64,000 nucleotides of DNA from Thiohalomonas denitrificans (GTDB lineage Bacteria > Pseudomonadota > Gammaproteobacteria > Thiohalomonadales > Thiohalomonadaceae), in NCBI GenBank assembly GCA_020725115.1, contig DYFR01000017.1, positions 16,807 to 80,806 on the forward strand, read 5' to 3'. A program made the position numbers and the translations under genes. The first letter of the stretch is position 1. Every line of letters begins with the position of its first letter. Below, in pieces: positions 16,903-27,938 of the stretch. The notes under the pieces were generated by a model, which saw only the letters and a list, made by a program, of their open reading frames with translations, searched no databases and was not told the origin of the DNA.

Positions 16903-19867
16903 AATTTGCCCCTTTGAAATCTATTATGAAGTTTGCGCCGGATAGCTTGCGCATGCCGTTTTCGGTTGCATAACTAATCGTGTGCCCACCTGACGCCAAG
17001 TTTGCCCGACAAAGATAAAGTCCTACACCTCGTCCACCGCGAATCTTGCGGGTAAAAAACAGGGTGAATAGGTTTTTTAGGTCATCTTTCTCAACACCTG
17101 GCCCATCGTCAGAAATTACAACTTTGCCGTCTATAACATCCAAAGATATGGTCTTTGAACTTGCGCCTGATTGATTGACCCAATACGCGGCATTATTTAT
17201 AAGATTAATAAACACTGGGTAAATACGTGATGCTTGTTCGTATACATTGAACCGACCGAATGCAGGACTCACCTCAAGGGTTATGCCACGTCGTGCGAGG
17301 GAATCTCCCATAAAACCTTTTACGTATTCTACGATTTGCTCCCCGCTAATCCATTTTCTGATCTTCTCACCGGAGAGCTTTAATGGAGAAAGAAACCGTA
17401 GTCTATCAACAAGTGCTTGATGCGCGGTCCGGATCGAAACGAAAGTGTTGGTGTTTTTTACAGCTTCCGGTAGAGCCTCCAGCCCTCTAGAGATTGTCAT
17501 CTCCAGCCCCTCAATTTCATGACCAATGATCTCTACAGTAATACCGAGCTGTGCCAGCGCATTTAGCCTGTCAAGCTCTTGGCGTAGTTCCGCAGATTCT
17601 TCCATTGTGAAGCTAACGAGGGTTTCAATATCGACGCTTTCCTGAAGGCTCTTTAGTGTTGAGATATATGGTTCAAAGAGTTCGGAATTATCGCTATCTT
17701 GCTTCTCTCTCTCTAATTCAAGTGCGTCAAGGACTTTTGTAAGAGAGGATCTACCGTGCTCTAGGTCGTCCAGCAATGGCAGTGTTTCGGTGTGATAGCG
17801 CTTGTTACGCTCATCCACCAAGTCGGAAACGCGCTTGATCTCTGCGCTGAGGATATCTTTTGCTTCAATTGACCATTTACGCAATCGGTGTTGTATATAT
17901 GCGGCATTGCGACTGATCTCGGAATACGCTGCATCTCTAGACGACTTAGGTTTGACTTTTTCTATGGCGTGGGAAATCGAGTCGATTAGTCGAACAATAA
18001 GCTCATTGGCACGACTGTCACTGTTACGGAACTCCCGATATTCAGATTCAAGGTTCCCTAGATTGTTTGGGGGAGGGCCAAGAGCAAGCGTTGCTCGGCG
18101 TGCCTTAAGTGCAGAAAGCCGTTCTCGCATCGCCAAGAGTTCTGTTTCCGTGGCCGGCAGATCGTCCTCGTGCGCCAAATTAGCAAGTTGCTCGAGTTCA
18201 TTTTCAATCAACAGAATCTCCGGCAAGTTAGCAGCTAAATGGCTACGAAACTCTCTTCGTTTTCTGGACCGAACCTTCTTCTGCGCGTCGTCTGCCTTTT
18301 GTTTTGCGTACGTTTGACGGAGTTCTGGAAGTACCTGCTTTCGAATATCTGAGTCAGTTCCATAGAAGCGCTTAGCGCTCTCCATGAGAATATTAATGAC
18401 GATGTCACGAAAAATTTTAGCCGCCTTATTATCAATGATCCCTTCGCGACCTGCCTTATCACGAAGGTTTGGGTTTTCTTGTCGTGTCAACGCTACCCGG
18501 CCAAAAAGCCGTCTATTTGACCAAAACCACCGACCCGCATGCATACCTCGACGTTTTTCGATTTCAAAATAGTCGTTATCCTCTCGACCATATGGCATAA
18601 CTCGAAGGCCATTTCTAAACATTAGCAATCCGCCATATTTAGAAACCTGTTCCAATAGTTTCGCCTGCACCTCGGCGGAATGAGTAGAACCTCCTAACGT
18701 CGCCTCGAAAGCCCCAAGTCGCAAATGGAATTCTCCTACCATAGAGTCCGCTCGTGTCGGAACTGCAAATGGAGGATTTATAAGAACGTCCCCAGGCAAC
18801 AACTTTCCGAATGCCTTCACTCTACCTTTGAAAATCCCATTTATATCAATGACTCCATCAATAACGTGCTCTAGGTCTTCGAGATTCTTATAACCAAATT
18901 CCCTTTCATCCGAGATTATGGGGCGACTTAACTCACCCTCCCAAGCAGTTACAGAATAATTAAAGTCGTCTGCACCAAAATCACTGTGCGCCTCAACGGC
19001 GTCAACAAATGGATCTGTGAAATTTGACAGCGTCTGGAAAAACCTCTCTTGTGCGTACTTGAATGTATCGCTTTCGTTCGTACTACTAGATGTTTGAAGC
19101 TGAGCTTCAAGGTCATAGACGATGTTGGCCATCAGCATCGCTGTCCCGTTAGGTGAAGTAGCTGCCCACACAGGCCAGTTTTCGATATGTCGTTCACTAA
19201 AGGCTGTGCCAATTAATGTCTGTTCTATCGCCGACTTTGTAGAAGCCCGCCCCTCCTGCTTCTCGAGATCGTCGTACGCGGCCCACGCCATCGCGATCCG
19301 CTCATCCCGCGCCTTATCCGCCCCATCGCCCCATACATTTCCCATCATTTTGTCAAATAGGTGAGGGATATGTGTCCAAAGGGAACCTTTGACGTCGAAC
19401 TCAACAACCGGAATTTCTATGTCCTGTAAATATAGAAATGGATTTTCGAACAGACGCCAATCAATCAGTGCAGCAACAAATGGGGTGGTTTTACGTTTCG
19501 AAATTAGAAGAAGGAGAGAACCTAAATACCCCGAAGAAAGGCGACCTATGCCCTTTTGTCCTTGCTTCTCACGGTAGGGAAGTCCGTTGCGATCCGCCTC
19601 AGGAACTCCAGTGGTCGTTGCTTTTGATTCGGTACCTATGACCAACCATTTTTCGATGAATTCCTCTCGACTCATGCCGTGGCCATTGTCCAGAATGGCG
19701 GCAATCGGGACATCTCCATCAAAGATGTGCAGTGCAACTTCCCGAGCGTAAGCATCGTAGGCATTTTTCCAAAGCTCGGAAACCGCCGTTGGACAGTCGG
19801 CTATCTGCTCGCGACCTAAATGGTCGACTGTTCTCGCACGAGTTCTGAATGCAATGGAATCAACCAT
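16895..19867 (-). CDS. Dual GHKL ATPase: N-terminal MORC/MutL/Hsp90-like ATPase, C-terminal histidine-kinase-like HATPase
   Basis: N-term: TAVSELWKNAYDAYA, AILDNGHGM, REKQGQKGIGRLSSGYLG; C-term: VEIIGHEIEGLEMTI, FINLINNAAYWV, VVISDDGPGV, FTLFFTRKIRGGRGVGLYLCR. Confidence 0.88.
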   Translation of the reverse strand: MVDSIAFRTRARTVDHLGREQIADCPTAVSELWKNAYDAYAREVALHIFDGDVPIAAILDNGHGMSREEFIEKWLVIGTESKATTTGVPEADRNGLPYREKQGQKGIGRLSSGYLGSLLLLISKRKTTPFVAALIDWRLFENPFLYLQDIEIPVVEFDVKGSLWTHIPHLFDKMMGNVWGDGADKARDERIAMAWAAYDDLEKQEGRASTKSAIEQTLIGTAFSERHIENWPVWAATSPNGTAMLMANIVYDLEAQLQTSSSTNESDTFKYAQERFFQTLSNFTDPFVDAVEAHSDFGADDFNYSVTAWEGELSRPIISDEREFGYKNLEDLEHVIDGVIDINGIFKGRVKAFGKLLPGDVLINPPFAVPTRADSMVGEFHLRLGAFEATLGGSTHSAEVQAKLLEQVSKYGGLLMFRNGLRVMPYGREDNDYFEIEKRRGMHAGRWFWSNRRLFGRVALTRQENPNLRDKAGREGIIDNKAAKIFRDIVINILMESAKRFYGTDSDIRKQVLPELRQTYAKQKADDAQKKVRSRKRREFRSHLAANLPEILLIENELEQLANLAHEDDLPATETELLAMRERLSALKARRATLALGPPPNNLGNLESEYREFRNSDSRANELIVRLIDSISHAIEKVKPKSSRDAAYSEISRNAAYIQHRLRKWSIEAKDILSAEIKRVSDLVDERNKRYHTETLPLLDDLEHGRSSLTKVLDALELEREKQDSDNSELFEPYISTLKSLQESVDIETLVSFTMEESAELRQELDRLNALAQLGITVEIIGHEIEGLEMTISRGLEALPEAVKNTNTFVSIRTAHQALVDRLRFLSPLKLSGEKIRKWISGEQIVEYVKGFMGDSLARRGITLEVSPAFGRFNVYEQASRIYPVFINLINNAAYWVNQSGASSKTISLDVIDGKVVISDDGPGVEKDDLKNLFTLFFTRKIRGGRGVGLYLCRANLASGGHTISYATENGMRKLSGANFIIDFKGANYE

Positions 19868-19903
19868 TATATTTGGCGCCCCAAATTAATTTCTCAATTC
19901 GCC

Positions 19904-20989
19904 CTACCGCCCGCATGACAGGCCCTCGGCAACCGCGCGAAGAAGTACCTCTCCCAACTTTATTGGAACAGCATTACCGATTTGGGCGCCCGCTGCCATT
20001 AGTCCGCCTTTAAATACATAGTCATCTGGAAACGTCTGAAAACGAGCTGCTTGCCTTACAGTTATTCCATGGTGCTGCACGGGGTGTACAAAGCGACCCT
20101 TCGACGGATTGATGCATGCAGTCGTCATCGTTGGCCCTGGTTCTTTAGGGTTAATTCTTCCATAAACATCATTATGTCCCCCATGGCCAATGTGACATAG
20201 CAACGTACGTCCGGAGTCGTGCCGACTTCCACCATTAGCTGGCGTTTCCATAAACACTTTTACCAGCTGTTCTGTATGCATCATATGAACATCATTGGTA
20301 TCGTCTTTTGGCGCTCCCCGAAATATTTTTGCCTTTTCAGCAGTCACCCATGGCAATAGTTTAGGGCTTTCCTTTCGCTGGCGTTCATCACCATGCGTGG
20401 CTTGAGGAGGCCAAACAGAAGTATCGAAGTCGACGTCTTTGTGTACTCCAAGAATGAAAACCCGCTTCCTTCTCTGCGGGACACCAAAATCTCTTGCATC
20501 AAGGAGGACGCGCTCAAACATTCTGTAATTGGCTTTTTTTCCCTCTTCGTACAGCTTATCCAAGAACTTGCGATGACGCTCCCACAGCAACCCAGGTACG
20601 TTTTCCATCAGGAATGCCTTCGGCTTAAGAACCCTTACAAACTCGAAGTACCGCAAAACCAACTGATTTCTAGGATCATCAACGCCCGCATCGTTTATAC
20701 GATGCACAGAAAATCCTTGGCATGGCGGGCCACCCAACACAAGATCACATGTTGTGCTGTTATGGAAATGCGCCTTTTTAATCGTTCTTGGGTTAAGCTC
20801 GCGAATATCTTTGTGGTATAGAGTCGTAGCCCCTTCTTCGCCAACGATATTGTGTCGGTAGGTTTCACATGCATGCGTGTCAAATTCGACGGCAGCAACA
20901 ACTGTTAAACCTATATTCTTGGCTGCGAGTGAGAACCCACCCGCGCCCGCAAAGAGGTCGACACAATTCAGCATTTCTTTGTACGTCAC
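19904..20989 (-). CDS. DNA (cytosine-5-)-methyltransferase (Dcm-like)
   Basis: VDLFAGAGGFSLA, GGPPCQGFS, MENVPGLL, FGVPQRRKRVFILG, QIGNAVP. Confidence 0.97.
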   Translation of the reverse strand: MTYKEMLNCVDLFAGAGGFSLAAKNIGLTVVAAVEFDTHACETYRHNIVGEEGATTLYHKDIRELNPRTIKKAHFHNSTTCDLVLGGPPCQGFSVHRINDAGVDDPRNQLVLRYFEFVRVLKPKAFLMENVPGLLWERHRKFLDKLYEEGKKANYRMFERVLLDARDFGVPQRRKRVFILGVHKDVDFDTSVWPPQATHGDERQRKESPKLLPWVTAEKAKIFRGAPKDDTNDVHMMHTEQLVKVFMETPANGGSRHDSGRTLLCHIGHGGHNDVYGRINPKEPGPTMTTACINPSKGRFVHPVQHHGITVRQAARFQTFPDDYVFKGGLMAAGAQIGNAVPIKLGEVLLRAVAEGLSCGR

Positions 20990-21009
20990 TGTTCGTTTTC
21001 TTGGGATGT

Positions 21010-21315
21010 TTATGCGTTGCGCTTGCGTGGCCGAATTGCGAGCTCCAGATCTAGGGCGCGCAATACTGCGATGAAATTTGACAACTTTGGATTACCGTCA
21101 TCAGAGAGTGCGCGGTAAAGACTTTCGCGAGAAAGCCCCGTTTCCCGTGAAAGATATGACATACCCTCCTTGGCGCGAACTACATCCTTGATTGCTGCCA
21201 GCATTAGGCGTCCATCGCCATCTTCTATAGCAGCATTGAGATAATCGATAATCTTTTCAGTCGTATCCAAGTAATCAACCGGATCAAAAAGCGCTGAATG
21301 CGTTTTAATTTCCAT
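21010..21315 (-). CDS. HI1420-type addiction module antidote / HTH protein (orphan)
   Basis: AAIKDVVRAKEGMSYLSRETGLSRESLYRALSDDGNPKLSNFIAVLRALDLEL; no toxin gene found next to it. Confidence 0.85.
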   Translation of the reverse strand: MEIKTHSALFDPVDYLDTTEKIIDYLNAAIEDGDGRLMLAAIKDVVRAKEGMSYLSRETGLSRESLYRALSDDGNPKLSNFIAVLRALDLELAIRPRKRNA

Positions 21316-21482
21316 ACCAGCATCCTCCGGATGATGTTCAATCCCTATCGAAATCCGACGCTTTTTGTATTCTTTCTCCGTCGAATTTTGACGAGAATGT
21401 GCGTTTCCGTCTGAGGTGTCAAGTGTGGGCTACACCTTGTGTATCCGCAGGCAGATGAGTGCACACCATTACCTCACGGAAG

Positions 21483-21518
21483 GGATGATGGGTTTCGCTT
21501 TCACTCTACCCATCATCC
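21483..21518. repeat. Perfect 11-bp-arm inverted repeat GGATGATGGGT-N14-ACCCATCATCC
   Basis: Direct reading. Confidence 0.9.
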
Positions 21519-21590
21519 TGCGGAACCACTTATGGCGACCACCGCGCCCCCTGGCTTGGCGTGAGGCGTTGGTATGCTCCCCATTTCGAC

Positions 21591-21890
21591 CTACGCAGCC
21601 CGCGGCTGAATCTCCTTTTCCAGGGTCGCACCTACGGCGTCGCGCACTACATCCAGATCGTAGGCATTCTGCAGGTTGAGCCACAGCTCGGCCGTGGTAC
21701 CGAAATAGCGCGCCAGGCGCAGCGCCGTATCGGCCGAGATGGAGCGCTTGCCGAGCACGATTTCATTGATGCGTCGCGGCGCCACATGGATTTCCTTGGC
21801 CAGACGGTACTGGCTGATCTCCATGGGCTCCAGAAAATCCTTCAACAGAATCTCGCCGGGATGGATGGGCTGTAGTTTTTTGCGCGCCAT
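21591..21890 (-). CDS. higA: HigA family antitoxin (fused in frame to truncated HigB upstream)
   Basis: MARKKLQPIHPGEILLKDFLEPMEISQYRLAKEIHVAPRRINEIVLGKRSISADTALRLARYFG. Confidence 0.92.
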   Translation of the reverse strand: MARKKLQPIHPGEILLKDFLEPMEISQYRLAKEIHVAPRRINEIVLGKRSISADTALRLARYFGTTAELWLNLQNAYDLDVVRDAVGATLEKEIQPRAA

Positions 21891-22060
21891 ACCCGCCTCC
21901 TGGTGATAATCGACAATTTCCACATCGTGTGCGTTGCCCGCATCCCAGTGGAAGCAGATACGCCATTGGTCATTGATACGAATGCTGTAGCAACCCTTCC
22001 TGTCACCGTGCAACGCCTCCAGCCGGTTGGCAGGCGATTGGCGTGCGCAAGGGAACCGGG
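21891..22060 (-). pseudogene. Truncated HigB/RelE-like toxin C-terminal half, stop codon lost
   Basis: [47 protein letters not shown] then MARKK; compare intact HigB at 45595-45873. Confidence 0.8.
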
Positions 22061-22079
22061 CGCAGATATTGCGCAAGAT

Positions 22080-22334
22080 TCAGTCATACCAGTCGACCAC
22101 CTGGAGCTGCGGCACGCGGCGGAATTCGCGCAGATTGCGGCTGACCAAAGTCGCACCGTTGGCCAGGGCGGTTCCGGCGATCAGAGTATCGATGGGACCG
22201 ATGGGCTGCCCCGATGCTTCCAGCGCAGCACGGATGGCCGCTGCCTGCGAGGCTGCCGGGCGATCGAAGGGCAGGATGGTGACCAATTCGAGCAGCGCAT
22301 CGAATTGGGCGCGCCGCCGGGCCGGCTCTAACAA
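22080..22334 (-). pseudogene. 5'-truncated VapC/PIN toxin
   Basis: QFDALLELVTILPFDRPAASQAAAIRAALEASGQPIGPIDTLIAGTALANGATLVSRNLREFRRVPQLQVVDWYD lacks N-terminal MxxLDTN region. Confidence 0.8.
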
Positions 22335-22337
22335 GTG

Positions 22338-22387
22338 GGGTCAGAACATAGATGTAGCTAATATTAGAGGAATCTGTGTTCTGACCC
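22338..22387. repeat. Inverted repeat GGGTCAGAACA...TGTTCTGACCC
   Basis: Perfect 11-bp arms; sits exactly at vapC truncation point. Confidence 0.85.
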
Positions 22388-22631
22388 TGACGGCTCCCAT
22401 CCGTGGTATGGGAAAGGGCCTCCCACAACGATTCCGTGAGTACTTGGTCGTAAAGGCCGTCAGGCAATCCCATTGCTCTTGCCTTCCTCATGGTGATTTT
22501 GTTGTGGGAAGTAGCCGGGCCCTATTTTTCAGATTACTCACCTGGCGTTTGAAGAGGCACAGAACTTGTTGATGGTTTCGAAACCAACCCTGTCGCTCTA
22601 TCCATCCCGTACCACAACGAGCGATCCAGCC

Positions 22632-23012
22632 TCATAATTCTGTCTGCAATATAAGCTTCTCGCCTTTCTTGGCAACGGGCTCAACGATCTTCTGCAAGCC
22701 ATGGCCTGGATTCTTTTCCAGCCGCGTTACCAACAAGCCAATCAGCTCGAGAGCTTTCACGTCCCGCGACAGCGCGGCACGCTCGCGGTGCAGATTCTCG
22801 GACAAGCGCGCCAATGTGACGCCATTGGTCTTGCGAACCTCCCGCAATACCTTCAGGCGATTGGCGGACATCAGCGCCTGGAACGATTCTGGTTCGAGGG
22901 TGATGACCTTGGGGGATTTCGCGATCGGCTCGCCCCGATCGGCGGCGCGCGCGACGCTGCGGGCGCGCTCGAAGAAGTCTTTGGTTGTGCCTTCTTTAAC
23001 GACAGTGCTCAT
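22632..23012 (-). CDS. MarR/HTH-like putative antitoxin (HVO_A0114/TumA-like)
   Basis: LEPESFQALMSANRLKVLREVRKTNGVTLARLSENLHRERAALSRDVKALELIGLL. Confidence 0.65.
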   Translation of the reverse strand: MSTVVKEGTTKDFFERARSVARAADRGEPIAKSPKVITLEPESFQALMSANRLKVLREVRKTNGVTLARLSENLHRERAALSRDVKALELIGLLVTRLEKNPGHGLQKIVEPVAKKGEKLILQTEL

Positions 23013-23086
23013 CGGCAATTACCCTCCATTCTCTTCCGAACCGCTCCATAGTGGATTCGATATGTTCGACGCGGTTTCGGCTTCGT

Positions 23087-23530
23087 TCACGGCTTTTCCA
23101 TGTGCCTCAATTCTGTCAGCGCATCGCGTGGAGAGAGAATGTGCAGATCGCCCAGTGGACGCAGACAAAGCAGATCGTCATCGCCACTGATCAGACGGGT
23201 TGCCCCTCCTGCCAGCGCGGCATGAATGAACGCATCGTCTTTTACATCCCGCGAAAACGACTGCGTTGCAAGTTCTGCGGAAACCTCCACCCACATCGCG
23301 CTGGCATCCAGCTCAAGGAGAATGCGCCGTCTCCGTTCGATCGGCAGATAGCGATCAAACTTGGGTTTCCATATGCGTGTTTCGATCTCTGAAAAAGTGG
23401 CCTTGGAAAATATCAAACGGCCGTCGGCCAGCAAGCTGTCCACCAACTCGGCAGGCACGCTGTGTGGAAGCAGCGCTGCGCTCAACAGCACATTGGTATC
23501 AACCACGACCTTTGCGTAGTCTCCCGACAC
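23087..23530 (-). CDS. PIN domain toxin
   Basis: VVVDTNVLLSAALLPHS...DDAFIHAALAGGATRLISGDDDLL. Confidence 0.88.
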   Translation of the reverse strand: MSGDYAKVVVDTNVLLSAALLPHSVPAELVDSLLADGRLIFSKATFSEIETRIWKPKFDRYLPIERRRRILLELDASAMWVEVSAELATQSFSRDVKDDAFIHAALAGGATRLISGDDDLLCLRPLGDLHILSPRDALTELRHMEKP

Positions 23531-23536
23531 CGTCGA

Positions 23537-23788
23537 TCAGCTTTCGTCTTCCAGCAGCTTGGCCAGCTTTTCTTCGGTCAATCCTGCGGCGGCTGCATGG
23601 TCGGCGCTTTCCCGCAAGGTCTTGCGCAGGCGATCCGCATAGAAGGCCCGCATGGCCTCGTAATCCTCCGCGCTGACCATCACCCCGACCACGCGGTCGT
23701 GGCGCATCACGCGCACCGGCTCGCGCTGCACGCGGTCCAGAAATTCCCCGAATCGGGTCTTGGCTTCATTGGCGGTATAGGTCTGCAT
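23537..23788 (-). CDS. Phd/YefM family antitoxin
   Basis: MQTYTANEAKTRFGEFLDRVQREPVRVMRHDRVVGVMVSAEDYEAM. Confidence 0.9.
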   Translation of the reverse strand: MQTYTANEAKTRFGEFLDRVQREPVRVMRHDRVVGVMVSAEDYEAMRAFYADRLRKTLRESADHAAAAGLTEEKLAKLLEDES

Positions 23789-23834
23789 GGCATCGGCCCT
23801 CAACTATCGGCAGGACAGTTGCACCAACTTTAGA

Positions 23835-23888
23835 CGAATCGCGCGATTCGGTCAAATCGCGCGATTCGGTCGGTGACAGCTTGTCACC
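23835..23888. promoter_or_regulatory. Tandem palindromic operator-like sites upstream of phd/PIN genes
   Basis: CGAATCGCGCGATTCG; second AATCGCGCGATTCGGTC 18 bp downstream; then GGTGACA-GCT-TGTCACC. Confidence 0.65.
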
Positions 23889-23997
23889 GATTGCTCTACA
23901 ACGGCCCAAATCAACTCGGCATCAACGCCCGAACTCGATGGCTTCCCTGAACACCTGGTCGCGAATCTTCGGCTGCCCGGAGGGAGGGGCAGAGGCA

Positions 23998-27786
<3,789 letters not shown>

Positions 27787-27938
27787 GTGCGCTACATCTT
27801 GTTGAAAGGATGCGTGATCCTATCACGGCCGGTGTCGCTGCCGGCAGCGAAGGCTGTAACTTTGAACCTGTCGTCAGTATGCTGTTACCCCTGTAGCTAC
27901 ACTTTGTGCCCCGCTGAGGAAGGAATCGGATACCGCAC

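Noticed and set aside
27787-27938. Possible SAM/SAH or cobalamin riboswitch upstream of metH
   Set aside because: No conserved riboswitch core recognisable by eye; Infernal/Rfam scan would be needed
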